A stretch of DNA of 64,000 bases from Metopolophium dirhodum (lineage: Eukaryota > Arthropoda > Insecta > Hemiptera > Aphididae). The DNA lies in the NCBI RefSeq assembly GCF_019925205.1, contig NC_083567.1, forward strand, positions 806,001-870,000, in the 5' to 3' direction. Shown here one piece after another: positions 1 to 13,489 of the stretch; positions within the stretch are counted from its first letter, which is position 1; every line of letters starts with the position of its first letter. A program made the translations under genes and the position numbers. A model generated the notes under the pieces. It ran no database searches. It was given only the letters and a program-made list of their open reading frames with translations, and was not told the DNA's origin.

Positions 1-50
1 ACGCGGCAGTGGCGGCGGACGGCAGCGTCGTCGTCGTCGACCGTCGTGAA
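1..50 (+). other. GC-rich window edge, possible 3' end of an exon
   Basis: The first 50 bases are GC-rich and stay open in frame 1 (reading TRQW, an R/A stretch, then SSSSTVVK). They end at AAG followed by GTTAGT, an acceptable splice-donor consensus, after which the sequence turns abruptly AT-rich. This could be the tail of an exon or GC-rich 5' UTR cut by the window edge. The open stretch is only 17 codons, so chance is a serious alternative and no product can be named. Confidence 0.15.
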
Positions 51-449
51 GGTTAGTAAGTCGTTAATAATATTATTGTATTTATATAAATTTAATATCA
101 TATTATGTATACATTATTGTTATTATATTATATACGATAATAATATTACACATAGTATTTTATACGACGCCCAATTTTCTGTCGTTATATGATATTATGG
201 TCCCTCCGCCGCCACGTCATCTATATCTTTCCTTTTTCTAATAAATATTCACGATTGTTATACTACTATTATTATTATTATTATTATTATTACACGTGAA
301 CATCAAATATATGCATTATATACGTATATTACAATATAATATAGGTACGTCCACACCTGTGATTTCCGGAGTTATCTGGACGATGATTACCTGTTGATCG
401 TTACAATAGACACGCCCGTGGGAGAACCTACGACGCTTACGGTAAGACG

Positions 450-485
<36 letters not shown>

Positions 486-1232
486 TTATTATAATAACAA
501 ATTCAATCACATTTGTAGTGAGTGATTCGAACCTCAGATTAAAATATTATATTATAATTTTTGTCTATGCGGCAATATCACAGGTTGACCGCTACAGCGC
601 AAGTCACAGTATTGAATATTATTGTAACGATACCGTTTGATTTATTGTAATTTCGTGTGTACGGCGAACAAATTATGTTACACAAAACTGGGCATGATAT
701 TATTATTCTCCGCCAGCCAATTTCATATAATTATTTTAACAGATTTAAATATTTTAATTCTACAGAGAATGTAAACAATTTTAAATAAAACACGCCAGTT
801 TAAATGATTAATAAATAATGCGATTTTGGGTAAATTCACATCTACAGTTTTAATTTTAATCGATGAACAACTATACCTAGTTAAAATTTAAACGTATTTA
901 GCACGTCATCACGTCCGTTCGTTAATATAACCAAGACTCCAAAATAGACGGTGTCACAAAATTACTAATTTATACGGTATAATCATTAATTAATATAAAA
1001 CATAAACGCATATTATAATATTATCATGATAATACTTATTAATTTATACTTGTTACTTTTCAATTCTCGTATTTTCCCGTCCAAATTCGACGTGCAACAC
1101 CGTGCCGACTTACAGTCCTATACACTATCAGATTCTTAAAGATACAAGTCTAAAATATATTATATTGCCTGTAAAATTAATAATTGTAAAGAGCATTGAG
1201 GGACTTGTCTGCATTACACATAAATCATAACA
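51..1232. other. AT-rich non-coding sequence with two (ATT)n arrays
   Basis: No gene is seen. The stretch holds (ATT)n arrays at about 265-291 and 451-480 and many short TAATAT runs. No open frame of note and no recognisable element boundaries were found. Confidence 0.6.
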
Positions 1233-1461
1233 TATACCGCGTGTCCGCGAAAACTGGGTACACTCTATAACTCGGTAACCTTTATCACTCGCAGTACCCC
1301 ATATACCTACATAATATTTTAAAATTCTGTCTGCCGGAGATTAATGATCCAATAGTTTGGTCTCAGCCCTCCGAACAGAATTCAAAAATATGTATAAGGT
1401 ACTGGGTAATATGGTTAGTTTAATTATACAATGTACAGTGTTTTAGGTGACACACGGTATA
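1233..1461. mobile_element. MITE with TATACCG...GTAC terminal inverted repeats
   Basis: The left end begins TATACCGCGTGTC and runs on to CGAAAACTGGGTAC. The reverse complement of the right end begins TATACCGTGTGTCACC and continues AAAACACTGTAC. The two ends match over roughly 28 positions with a few mismatches. The element is 229 bp and has no coding capacity. The terminal TA on both sides fits a TA target duplication, as in Tc1/mariner-type MITEs; that family call is inference. Confidence 0.55.
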
Positions 1462-1651
1462 ATAAGTGACAAATAAATACTGTTACCACCTATAACAGAA
1501 TTAAAATCGTAGGTACCTACTATAGTACTATAGAATATAGGAATCCTTATTTCTACTAAAAAATTAAAACTTATGTGTCGTCGCAAGTTATCAGCATAAT
1601 ATTATTTTACAAAAAGTAACTTATATTAATATATTAATATATACATATTTA

Positions 1652-2448
1652 TATACAGAGTGATTCACGATGGATGCTCACCCTGTTATTTCTTCAATAA
1701 TACAGTTATTTAAAATCTGTTTTTGAAACTTTTAAATATTACTTTTAAAGACCGTATTTTCAAATTCTTGAGGTTTTCTGTACTACTCATAAGCAGGGGT
1801 TTTCTGTGATAATAGAAACTTTTGTTTTTTAAACGATATCCCCCCCCCCTTCTTTCTAATGTATATTCTTATATTCTTTCTAAAAACGTTATTATATCAA
1901 AATAAATTAGTAATTGTTGAGTTATTTAACTTTGTGTAGGTACTAAGGATAATATTAAGTCCATGATAATGGGTTTGAAAGATATGGAGGCTATGGTGAT
2001 TAAAAACTTTTAGTGTTTAATTTTAATATATCGACATGAATAATTTATAAAAATAGTCCAAGTATATAATAAATACTTGATCCAATATTACATAATACCT
2101 ATTTTATATTTTTGTAAAATCATCATTATGGACAATTATTATCTTAAACGTAATTTCATTGAATGAAAAACTACTTGTTCAAATTTTGAATTACCTGTAT
2201 CAACATTTTCAAAAAAAATAATCGATTAGATAATTTGCAGTAAAAAAGGGAGGTTTTCATTTGAAAAGCAGAAGTTTGTACCACCGCAGGGCACTCCTCA
2301 ATAGTAGTACAAACGAATAAATTTGAGAATTTTAAAATATGGTCTTTTAGTTTCATTAAGAATTCCAAAAACAAACAACTCGAATATATTCATTATTTAA
2401 GTAATAAAACATTAGAGTATGCGTGCACGGGGTGAATCACGCTGTATA
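1652..2448 (+). mobile_element. Foldback element copy A, long imperfect terminal inverted repeats
   Basis: Starts TATACAGAGTGATTCAC and ends GTGAATCACGCTGTATA, so the tips are inverted repeats flanked by TA. The inverted similarity continues inward for a few hundred bases: TCAAATTCTTGAGG and an ACTACTCATAAGCAGGGG block near the left are matched by the inverted right half. Copies B, C and D of the same family lie elsewhere in the window. The short open frame on the minus strand at 2171-2374 falls inside the right arm and is broken in copy C, so it is not a gene. The element is probably mobilised in trans; TA ends suggest a Tc1/mariner-like source. Confidence 0.75.
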
Positions 2449-4568
2449 GTATGTGAGCATCAAGACGAATTTCGACTCTGTGACACTGTCACTGCAGTTG
2501 CTATGTCCATCGAGAAATCAATTTACTAATCAGTTGCGGCGTGTTCCTGTAAATGGAGTCGTTTCACTACAAATTTCTCGTAGGTTCGCCGTTTGGACAC
2601 GTTAATATAATATTATATCGAATAACGCACAATAATATTATACCAAACTCACACTCGAAAGTCGGTACACATTATTTCGAAACGCTGAGTCCTCTGTCAC
2701 CCACACCCATATAGTAATAAATATTATATAAATTACTCTATGCCCACACCACGTACAAGTACCTACGTATACATATTATCTGCGAGTAATATACGTTCAT
2801 TCGTACAAATATCGATTTCGCACGGTAATTCCTTCTCCTTGATAATTACTAAGCGGCGACGATGGCGAAATAATATCGTCAACGCGACGACGACAAAGTG
2901 CAGACAAATCTGTCAGGTAAAAATGCACTGATTAAAATTCCTGCGAGCGTGCGCCCTTTGATGTGAATTCCTCCGTATCGGTAGCAGCGCGCAGTGTATA
3001 TAACGTCCCGCGAAAGGCTTATTTATCATTTGGAAAGTATTTAAAAACTTCGGATTCAAAGGCATAGATTTTTTAGGCTTGTCAGTCGTGTTTTTTGGGT
3101 CGGGATTTTTATATTTCGCCAGAACTCTATATTCACGCGCGCGCCCGTCGAGGCGCAGCAGTGCTGTTCGCCCCGCGCACTTTACTTCCTGGCAGCAATA
3201 ATTTAATTAAAAATATTTTCCGCCATATTTTCGTTTTGTTAACGATTTTATTCAGTTCTTTTATTATTATTATTATTATTGTTATTATTATTTTAATTTT
3301 TTTTTTTTTTTTTAATTGCCGAGCAAATTTTTAATGTAATATAAACATCAAAGATGGATGTGAATGGACGTATTAAAATGCAGTGCACGCGTTCAGACGA
3401 GTGTTGTATATGTGCGTATTTTTATACACATACATGCGTACGTGTGTGTGTGTGTGTGTGTATGATTGTGTATGTTTTACTCCTTTTCTATATTATATTA
3501 TTATATCGTTGACCGACTACTACTATTAGCAAACGTGCCCGCAGCTACTCAGCTACGACAGCTGCCGCAAACAATTAGTCGGAGATACTGTCCGAATGAA
3601 TGTAACTGCGCGCTAAATAATAATATAATGTAACACGAGATTATGTTTAAACAAAAATGTTTAAAAGACCTTTGTATTGCAAATTGGGACGAGGATAATT
3701 GGTTTGTGTTTCATCGCACTCCCGTAAAATAATATACCTACGTCCTGCCACACCGCTGCAGTGCAGTGTTCTTGCAGGACGTTATCGTTATGCCCAACGA
3801 CCACTTTGAATATTGTATCATATCATTATAAATGTGCTCATAACAAAATTTATAACACCGCATAGAAATAAAAAGTTCAATCGATCTATACTGCGTTGAA
3901 AAAATGTACCTAAGGAACAACCTAGTGATTTTTTTTTAACATTTTTCTAGAATATTTTCTATATTATTTTATTTTTTTGATTAGACCAAACCATTTTTAA
4001 TACTCTTCACATTATGAAAAAAAAAACTATTGTTTACTATACCTATTTTTTATAAGGATATCCTCTAATAATATATATTATTATTATATTATATTATAGT
4101 ATTGTATACGTATTTATTTATTCAAATCATAATACAAACAAAATATTATATTAATAAAAAATATATAATGCGTATCTGGGAAAAAAAAAAATCGTTTGTT
4201 CCTATAATACGCCGACAACAACCTCGACAAAGACATTTAAGTACCATTGTTTGATCAATTGGCAGCAGGTACTTTTATTTTCATTCAATAGTTGAACCGT
4301 GGTTACCAAAATTAACCATTAAAATATCTCAACTTTCCTCACTGTCCCTAGAAATCCAACGAGAATGACCAGGCCAGTTCCAACTCAACTGCCAGTTTAT
4401 TTTCTTCTTTATCTGAAATTTGAATATAGTTGCATGGATTAATGCACAGGCATTATTAAACTCTTTTATTAAAATATGCTTCTTAATTTAAACGGGTATT
4501 TGTATATAATATTTTTTAATTATAATTAGATGTGTTATGATTTAATGTCTACCATACGTATGGGCTTA
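2449..4568. other. Non-coding mixed region, CpG-rich patch and microsatellites
   Basis: No supportable gene. Around 2940-3190 the sequence is CpG-rich and holds a TATATAA box-like word near 2997. This is followed by an (ATT)n plus T-run at about 3255-3315. The open frame at 2740-2931 ends near a CAG/GTAAAA donor-like site at about 2915, but nothing else supports it. From 3900 to 4560 the sequence is plain AT-rich. Confidence 0.5.
3442..3461. repeat. (GT)10 microsatellite
   Basis: Uninterrupted GT dinucleotide run read directly from the sequence. Confidence 0.9.
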
Positions 4569-5457
4569 GATTCTGAGCGAAGCGATGAATGTATTGATAT
4601 TTTACAATGATGTGTGTTTATTTTTAAATTTTTTTTTATTTTTTGTCTGTCATTATCTTTTAGGACAGTAAAAGTGCTTAGATTTTCTTCAACAGTAACT
4701 TTTCTGATAGGAAAGTGAATCTAGTTGGTACTTTGGGGGGTCAAAAGTAAAAATTTCACAGTAGTTTTCAAAAGCGACAAGAAAAACAAAAGAAAAATTA
4801 AAGAAAAACGGGAATTTTTACGCAAAATCTGTTTTCGAGAAAATGGATTTTGGTTTTTGGTGCAACTCTAAAACAAATGACCGTAGGTACTTGAAAATTT
4901 CACTGAATGTTTGCATTAGCATTTTCTATACACGATAAAATTTTGAAAGTAATTTGACACTTTTTGAGCTGTTGACGGACATTGTCTGTTCTCAATTTTT
5001 TTAGTTTTTTTTTCTATAAATATCAATAAAATTTTATTTGTTGGGTAGAAAAACGTGAAAATTTAATGCAAGGCTCCTAATATATTGTTGCAATAGCAGT
5101 TGAAAAATATTGAAAATATTTGGCACAATTTTTTTTTATAAGCATTTAAAGTTCAAATTTAAAATGTAATAATTCTTTTGTAGTTAAAAATTTATAAAAT
5201 GTTCAACTTTTGTAGCTAAGGATTAAAAAATTAAAACAAGGTTCCACGTAATTAGGTTATATATAAATGACTTTATTCACAATAATATCATCAAATATAC
5301 TTGGTAATATCATAGGCTGACTGACTGTTTTCGCTCAGAATCGTTTTTCTTATACAATGATATTATACCATTGAATTCAAATTTAACACCATCCATTACA
5401 GTGACCCACTTGTAACATACTATACAGCAGAGTTACATCCACTTTCCCACCTTTTTA
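4569..5457 (-). repeat. Dispersed aphid-type repeat, single-unit copy, inverted relative to the copy at 46163-47573
   Basis: The stretch 4569-5342 is bounded by GATTCTGAGCGAA on the left and its exact reverse complement TTCGCTCAGAATC on the right (13 bp, perfect). It is the reverse complement of the copy at 46163-47573. The shared similarity includes the tract meaning CCCCCCAAAGTACCAACTAG near 4725 and extends about 115 bp beyond the right inverted repeat to 5457 (the block containing ACAGTGACCCACTTGTAAC). It carries one copy of the internal 296-bp unit that is doubled in the other copy. There is no coding capacity. The class is not certain: the ends resemble a MITE, but the shared flank argues for nesting in an older repeat. 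Confidence 0.8.
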
Positions 5458-7367
5458 TAATTTCTTTTAAATCGTAATAACAATTTTGTACGAAAGTTAC
5501 TTAACTCAACATATCTAGACACCGCCTAAATACGCTCGCGCTGTATTTCGATGATTTCCAAACCTTAATCAGGTGCGTAGTATATTAAGACCACGAAATG
5601 TGATCCTTTAGAGTTGGTGACAAGATTTGAGAAATTATATTATTATTATGTATTGTGAACGAGTAGATGTGTAGTGATCACGTTATAGGTAACAAGTTGA
5701 GTACCAACAAGGTTTCTCCATGACATGCAGTTTTACGTGCTTAGAGGGGTGGCTTTCGAACCCCCATTGCCCCAAACTGGATCGACTAAACGGTTAAACT
5801 GGCTTGACGTAACGAAACTAGTATAATATATATAGGTACGCCGATGACGAACAAAGATCATTCGAGCGTATTTGATAACCGTATTGGAAATATGAGACCA
5901 GTAAAGATAGAGACTAACTATGAGCTAACTAGCCATGAGTTAGGACTATTGGAAAGTAAATTTTACGAGCGTCCAGCAGATGTATTTCGTCTCATGACGT
6001 GATTAAGATAATTACTATCGCATACAGGATGTGTTGTAGAAACACTACAGTCGAGTAAAATACGGTGGTTAACATTTAAAATGCAATGGGTAAAATCTCC
6101 GAAATGTTCAGATTAACACGGTTTTTGAATAAAACCGAACCAATACCCGATCCCTAAGACTTTAGGCGTTTGCGATGTATGTATCGGTCACAAATCGTTA
6201 TTACGCGCATTGTCCCCATAGTACTGTGATATATAGAAACTAACTATACACAATTTCAGCCTAATTCATAAAAACTTGTAAATTCTACAAATCTAAAAAA
6301 AAAATTCGTAACCTTCGTAACTGGTTGCTGAGTTGTAGATTAAAAGGAACTCGAATCCCTTCAATCTATATTCGCTGTATGCCTTTTTAATGACATTTCA
6401 AAACGGTATAATAGACGTCATCGCGTTCGATTTATGAGTTATGTATAGGTAAATTGTTAATACTTGTGTTATACTTATTAATAAGCCATATATTATTATA
6501 ACAATATCCTCTCACAAAAAAAAAATTGAAACGCAATGGAATTTAATTATGAGTTTTCTTTTTAGACAGAGTGGACGTCTTTGTAATATTATACATATCA
6601 TAATATGGTACCTGCTATACATGATATTAGAAATCTGCGCACGCCTTTGATTTGATTAATCAATATTTTGAATGGAGATATTTTAATTCGTTATCATAAA
6701 GTTTCTTATACAATTATAAATACTGGTAGGCACAATAAAAAATGTCAAATCAGGACATAATTTAGTTTTTAATGGCAAAAATTAAAATAATTAAACCATA
6801 AAACAGAAATCCGAATGTTTATTTTAATAATTTACAAAGCACAAAACAATTAATAAACTTATCAGAAACTACGAGCTACGGGCTCAGTTTGTTGCAAATT
6901 TATGTATTATAATAAATATTATAATCGATTAAAAATACTTTTAAAAGTTCTTTATGATTTAACGTTTTTAATTGAAATAAGTTGAATTAACTGGTATTTT
7001 ATGGAATTCAAATAAATACAAAAGCAAAATATTATTATTCAAACATAACTGAAAACATAACATTTTATACAGGTGTGTTTATTATTTATATTGTATTTGT
7101 AATTTGTTTGATGTCCATATAATGGTTTGTTGTTGAATTACTTGAATAACTTGAATTAACTGTAGAAATTCAACTCATTTAACTATTTAGACACGCCTAA
7201 AACTAATTACCGTTTGGTACAGTTTGCTGCAGTTATCCAAAACATGATTTGAATTTATTACGAAAATCGAAATTTCGAATAAAATGTTCAACGCGGTATC
7301 TGCAGTTCCCAAAATGCATACGTATAATATACGAAATAAGATTTTCATAGATATTTTATAATATGCA
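5458..7367. other. AT-rich non-coding sequence
   Basis: No gene, RNA or repeat with recognisable ends was found. It contains only short open frames and few microsatellites. A slightly less AT-rich patch at 5700-6080 shows no recognisable homology in any frame. Confidence 0.55.
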
Positions 7368-9515
7368 GTGGTTCGATCATTATTTTATGTGCATTGCGTT
7401 GTTTCAGTAGACTTCTGGGATAATAATAATATATCGATGATTTTAGTGCGCCAATGGGAGGATCCTCGAAGCGATCACCGCCGCGTGTCTTATACCGCGG
7501 GCCAGTCTTCGGTGTTTGCGGGGGGGGGGGGGGGGACGAAATCCGGCACGGCGCATTGTGCAAAAACAACAACAATAATAATATTAATAAATAACAATAA
7601 CAATAAATATTCAATAGTTATAATACAATTGCGGTGCTGCTGCAGACGGTCGTCGCGAGAGAACTCATAATACGCGTCGTGCATGGCCTCGGAGGCGAAC
7701 GGTCGCGGCGGGCCGGGCGAATTTATCGTACGGTATCGGATTATCGACGGACGCACGCGATGTTTACGTAAAAAATCGGAAAAAAAAATCGGACCGGACC
7801 CATAAATCAGGTGGAAAAATCCCCGAAGAATGCACGCCTCGTACACGATAATATTATTATTATAAATCGAACGGCAGTCTGTTGGCGCAGCTGGACGGCC
7901 GGCTAAACGCAGTGTCCTACGACGGCGGCGGCGGCGGCCACTCCCGGCCAACATAATATTAAATACAAGCGTATATATATTAATAATATAACACGAGGTT
8001 AAAAACGTATATATTTATTATATAATAATATATAATAATATTATTGTGTGTACGTGAAAATAGTGTGCCTGTACCTATACGGTTGCGCGTATATATCATA
8101 ATAGGTATATAATGATAACGTCATGTGCATTATTAGGTTGGTAATAATATATTATGTATGTAAAAACTATGTATATTGGGTATACATAATATGTTGTGTA
8201 TATAACGCCCCGCTATGTTTTTCCATCGTCATCGTAATATAATAATATAATACTATAGTAATATGCATTTTATTAATAGGTCCAATAAATTATGTTATTG
8301 CCGGATTTCGATTTTTTCGTCCCCCGACCCCCGACTCCCGGAGCCGACAAGTACGGTTTTCTTTTAATTTTTTCTTTTTTTTTTTTAATTGTCCGTCGCA
8401 CGACACCTATTTATAATAATATTCCGGTACATGCACACGCGGCCTCCTCCCGAGACGCATCGATTAATATATATAATATTTTTTTATCTTTCGGTCGCCC
8501 GTGCACACACACACATCCTCACGCACATAATATTATCATCGTCATCATTTGTACGTAGGTAGGTAGGTTATAATATTATATGAAAAAAAACTGCTTTTTC
8601 GCTCATAAATTACGCCGACGTCTATTGACGGATGGACTCGGCGTTGTATATAATAATAATATTATAATACGATATAGACACGTGCATATATTAAAACACA
8701 TGATACGATATTACATTTAAATAGTGTTTTGTCGGCAATCCCGCGGTCGCCGACCGGTGGTGTATACATATATATGTATATTATATTATAGGACATACAA
8801 GTAATTCTACCTACTTATAAATGTTATTACGACGACCGCCACGTGGTGGTTTTCCGTCCGTACGGTGGCAGCTAATAAAACGCGATCGTGAAAAATCGAT
8901 TCCGGTAATCCTGCACGTCGCAGTGTATATATTATAGTAATATAGTATAATATGTACTTGGTGTAGATGTAGTTTAGACTCCGGGGTCGAAGGGAGGAAC
9001 GTGTTATTTTTTACACGATGAAGGTAATTTTTTTAAATCATTTTACATTTCTTTTAAGCGTCCTCACATATTGATTGGTATTAATTTTAGTGGTGATCAT
9101 ATCTCACAGCTATAATTGAATGTTGATTGTATTTTCGAAATTTTATGTTGTTTGGTTGTCTAAAAAACGCTCCAATTTACGAAACATTCGTTTTTCCAGA
9201 ATATAACCATAGTAGCAATATTTACCTATCAATTGAGACTCGCACACTATAATTGCATATAATAGCGATCATACCTATTCAAAAAGGATTAGTTTAAAAA
9301 AATAACATTTTTGGTTATTCTGTACTGAACAATCACAAACATTGAAGTTTTTTCTTGTTATCCTATACTGAAGTTTTTCACCGTCTTCCCATATCGAAAG
9401 TACAAACCACGTACTTTCAACGTACTCAAAATCATATTTTAAAATTGTTATATTGGTTATTTAAAAAATTGTAAGTGTTTTTTTTTTTATTATTATTATT
9501 GTTTTGTTACTCCAG
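7368..9515. other. CpG-rich mosaic with microsatellites, no supported gene
   Basis: GC-rich islands (7480-7760, 7880-7950, 8720-8900) alternate with TAATAT-type repeats. Open frames overlap on both strands (for example 7490-7954 minus and 7368-7670 plus). They encode mainly poly-Arg, poly-Pro or Asn/Ile runs derived from repeats, so I do not call them. A perfect CCACGTGG E-box palindrome lies at 8839-8846. Confidence 0.5.
7520..7535. repeat. Poly-G tract (16)
   Basis: Sixteen consecutive G, one of several long G/C mononucleotide runs in this otherwise AT-rich window. Confidence 0.9.
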
Positions 9516-9575
9516 ATAATATCGGTATTCTTGCGAGCAGAAAATAAAACAATAACGGTTCTTGATGGTGTATAA
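9516..9575 (+). other. Acceptor-led short open segment
   Basis: A T-rich tract ending in TTTTGTTACTCCAG is followed by 19 open codons (including VFLRAENKTITVLDGV) and then TAA. It has the shape of a short terminal coding exon, but there is no homology and no partner exon. (ATT)n arrays create polypyrimidine-like tracts by chance. Confidence 0.1.
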
Positions 9576-9806
9576 TATTTTCACACGAGACGGATCGCAC
9601 ATCAGGCGGAATGCTATACTATAAACCGATAGTATATAGACGGAACTATTTATGAATTAAAAATTAAAAAAAATCGCATATTATATCGGCGACTCGGCCA
9701 CACAAAGAGTATACGGTTCGGAAAATCGCGAGTCACGAGGGGGCGAAACCTTCGGATCCGGCTACCGTTATTGGTATAGGTAATAGGTACAATATAATAT
9801 AATAAT

Positions 9807-10085
9807 ATGAACCGCAGCGACGGTCCTGGTGACTATACGCGTTGCTACCAGATCGGCGCCGGCGGAAGATTACACGGTATGTGCGGACGCAAACCGGTCG
9901 AAACAATTACCGCGGTAGGAGTCGTGTTATTACCCGGTCTGTTTTTGGACGTGATTTTATTCCTCCATACACCCCCCCCCCCCTCCTCAGAAATCCTATT
10001 TTATGAGTTCGCTTCTGCTCGTCCGACGGCGTGGCGTCACCGGCTTATGAATGTTTTGCGACGTCACATCCGCGACTATGGTTAG
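9807..10085 (+). CDS. Unassigned 92-codon open frame, doubtful
   Basis: ATG to stop, 92 codons, with less repetitive composition than most frames here. It has an N-terminal polar part (MNRSDGPGDYTRCYQIGAGG), a hydrophobic segment at about residues 35-55 (AVGVVLLPGLFLDVILF) that could span a membrane, a PPPPSS turn made by a C12 run, and an Arg-rich C-terminus. I recognise no family. The C run followed by TCCTCAG at about 9972-9990 also resembles a splice acceptor, which would contradict a single-exon reading. The frame sits in a CpG-rich island where long frames arise easily, so it is probably not a gene. Confidence 0.12.
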   Translation: MNRSDGPGDYTRCYQIGAGGRLHGMCGRKPVETITAVGVVLLPGLFLDVILFLHTPPPPSSEILFYEFASARPTAWRHRLMNVLRRHIRDYG

Positions 10086-13000
10086 ATAATGGCCGCAGCA
10101 CCACAGATATATAGTTGTAATATAATATTATAACTGTTGGATGTTCCAGGAAAACTGGAAAATATGAAATAACACGTCTTCCATAGAAGTGAAACAAACG
10201 TATTTGGAAATATTTTTGTATTGAAAACGGAAACTTTACGTCATATTACGTTATTATGTAATTGAAAGTACAAAGGTTAAAAATCTTATGTCTGAAATGA
10301 GCGTCTGTGAGATCGTGTCCATTCGTATCATGCAGTGTCTACCCGGGGTACTTTATTGATGACATCCCAAGATCACCTAACGGTGTGCAATTTTTTTCCT
10401 CGAAGGACTATCTCAAAAAACATAGTGTACATAATAATGTACGCTACTTGATGACGAGCTGAAAATTCAAAAAAGAAGTTATAATATAACCATATGCACA
10501 AAGTCAGCGTTCGATTATTTGTATGCCTACACATAATACAAACGGACATCGTCTTTTGGATACACGAAGACGTGAGATTCTTAACAATTGGACTCTAAAT
10601 GACGCATATATAATGTAGTTTCTGTTTTCAATAAAAACAACTGTATAAATACATTTGTTTTTACTTCTTTGATAGTAATATCATATTTTCCAGTATTCCT
10701 ACATAGTAGGTAATCGACTGCTCGGCGAATGTCATATTAACACAATGGAAACGGAAGTAATGCATTCTGCTACACAAGGTTATGTTCCGGTCGTACATAT
10801 ACTTGTGTACCTATAGGCATCAAGGGTAGATATACTATATCCCGCAGTACGGTACATAGAAGACTATTCACTTGTATTGCCATAATACGGTATACTGTAC
10901 AATATTCATGTTTTGATGTCCCTTTGCAGATTTTGTACAAATAATAAAAAAAATGTCGACGAACAGTGATGCGTACCTATACATGCAGAGTACCTATACA
11001 TATTATATAGGACGTAAATATTGGACGTCGTACCTATATATACGTACCCCGGGACATTGTGCACGTGGGCGACCGGCGCGCGTCTATAAATTTGATTTGA
11101 AATTTCAAATTCAACGTCGCGCGCGCCTGCGTTTCGAAAATTATTATTAAAAACCGCAACGCGGCCGACCCGTTCGCGTCGCTAGCGGGCGGGGTGAGCG
11201 GAAATTTACGACCCGCTGCGCGTGCCAACTTACACGGTAGCGGACCGGTTCCACGGCGCGGGGCACGCACACTAAATCCTCCGAGCGCACATTACTGCGT
11301 TATATATACGATATACACAATATTATTATATTATATTGGGTATATTATAATATTATGTTATGGCGTGGTACAACTATAACCTACCCGTCGTACATCGTCC
11401 CGTACCAGTGTGTGTGTGTGTGTATATTTATTATAGGAGAAAAACAAAAACTAGTAGGTAATAATAATAATAATCGTAATGTGTATAGCAGTGAATGCGG
11501 CGGCGGAGGCTGTGAATATTATAATGCGCTGTGGTTTCGCATATCTCGGCCAAAATAATGTGTTATTTATGTAATTTTATTATTATTATTATTAATATCG
11601 ACCGGAAAAAATACGTTATAATGTTATGCGTGCGATTCGACATGTGTAATATATTATATTATATTATTTTATTATTTATCGTGTGCGGCTCCGGCGGCCG
11701 CGCATAATTGCATTGACGCACGAACTACGGGGTCCTTCGATATAAAATATATATTATAAATATATATATCGTTTACACCGCGATTAATATTATTGTTTAT
11801 ATCGAGCCGTTGACGCTGGTTTGACGATAAACGGCATTATATTATGCGAAAACGACGATTGATATCCCCCCCCCCCCCCCCGTGTGTAATTCAACTCTAT
11901 GAATTGACGCAAACCGTGAAAATCGTTAAATATCATATAATTATTTTGAGGGCTCTGCAGGCGAAATTCGAGGGCTGTTGCAGGAGACGTATATATAGCT
12001 GCAGGTATAAGTCTTGCAATCGTCGTAAGCAGCGGTCGCGTTCCAACCGCATGTATTGACTTATGTGGCTGTTTAAGTAACTAGCAGACTAGAAATTGAA
12101 TTCACCAGTTGGTGCGCAGGTACTTGCAGATCGCATAAAAAATTCTCCGGCTCTATAACGATAATGTTGTTATGTCGGAAAACCGCGCGACGGATACCGC
12201 GGTATATTATTATAATACCATATATATACGCTGTATTATATGCACCCGGTATTATACGTGAGGTATTTACCTATTAAATTGTATACAAAGCTACCGTTGT
12301 TGGAATTCGGCCGTCACTCGCCGCGAATAGAATATCATCTATGTTGTAGGTATATTATAATAACACATTATAATACGCGTGGCGTTTTGGTTCTTTGAGT
12401 GTCTTTGTGCGCAAGTATGCAGGTAGGTATACGGCTTCTATGGCTAAAACAACTTACATGCGAAATAATGTAGGTACAGCGATAATGACAATATTATTAT
12501 GTTATAATAAATAAAACGCGCGCGCTTTGTGTAGAGCAATACAATTTCGCGTATTAATATTTCATGTTAAAATAATAATAATAACACAGTGGATTCTTAT
12601 TGTGCCGAACGTCGAAATCTCAAATTTTTCGTAATGTCGTTGTCAATTTAAATCCCCTTGAATTAATAATTACCGTTAAAGTATACCGTTGTAAGTATAA
12701 AACTCGACGTCACGAACACTTTTCTGTTCCTCCTGAAGTCCTGAGTCTCGACATAACGAGAGTTTACTATAATAATCATAAGTCATGACATATCGATGCA
12801 TATTACTGTACATTACGCGCGTGTATCTTCACGTTAATTGCACCGGAAAACGAAATCATTTTGTTTCGAGGTTTCTGAAGCCAGACGTAAATTGTTTTAT
12901 TCAAATTTCGTTTATGTATATATTACTATATACGCGCTGCGAAGTAAAATTATTTACCTCATTTTATTACCATTTTTCTTTTTCTTCCCGTTAATGATAA

Positions 13001-13489
13001 CCGGAACCGCGGTTGATGAGTCTCATAGACATATTTTATAAGTACATGTTCGTACAATAAAAAAACAAAGTCCACCTGTGTTCAACTGGCCAATAAGAAA
13101 ATCATTACGTGCGATGACGTAGGTGGTTTAATTTAAATGTTTTATTTATAGAATAATTATGAAGCGCGTTGCATCTGTTTAATAATTGTGTTCTGCAATG
13201 AACAACGATAGTATGATAATACTGTAATAAACACTTATTAGTATTTTATGATAATGTTTCATAATTACTGATTATTTTTTACCGAATTTGAAGTCGATTG
13301 TTAATACACCAACGCATACAAAGCACCTCTATATTTGTACCTACACTCCTTAAGCAGTAAAAAAAAAAAATTAAAACGATTATATAACATAACATTAGAA
13401 TAAAACGTATATATACAATGTGCATATAGTAGAAATAATATAATATAGTATACGTCGTGTCCTTTGTACGTATATAGTGTTTATTTCAG
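10086..13489. other. Non-coding region, CpG-rich between 10.95 and 12.5 kb
   Basis: No gene supported. It includes a GC-rich island at 11040-11290, a short (GT)n at about 11409-11421, a C16 run at 11866-11881, and TAATAT-rich sequence. The region 10290-10600 has few microsatellites but gives no recognisable protein in any frame. 12500-13480 is plain AT-rich with short overlapping frames. Confidence 0.5.
11866..11881. repeat. Poly-C tract (16)
   Basis: Sixteen consecutive C, read directly. Confidence 0.9.

Noticed and set aside
520..545. TTCGAAC-containing stretch resembling a tRNA T-loop (also near 15168 and 48070)
   Set aside because: The flanking bases cannot form a 5-bp T-stem and no acceptor or anticodon stem is found at tRNA spacing; the one near 48070 is inside a hAT-like element.
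2171..2374. 67-codon minus-strand frame with protein-like composition
   Set aside because: Lies inside foldback copy A; the matching part of copy C is broken by stops, so the frame is not maintained.
7490..7954. 154-codon minus-strand frame
   Set aside because: Begins with poly-Arg from a (CGG)n patch, contains poly-Leu/Ile from (ATT)n and poly-Pro from the G16 run; repeat-derived.
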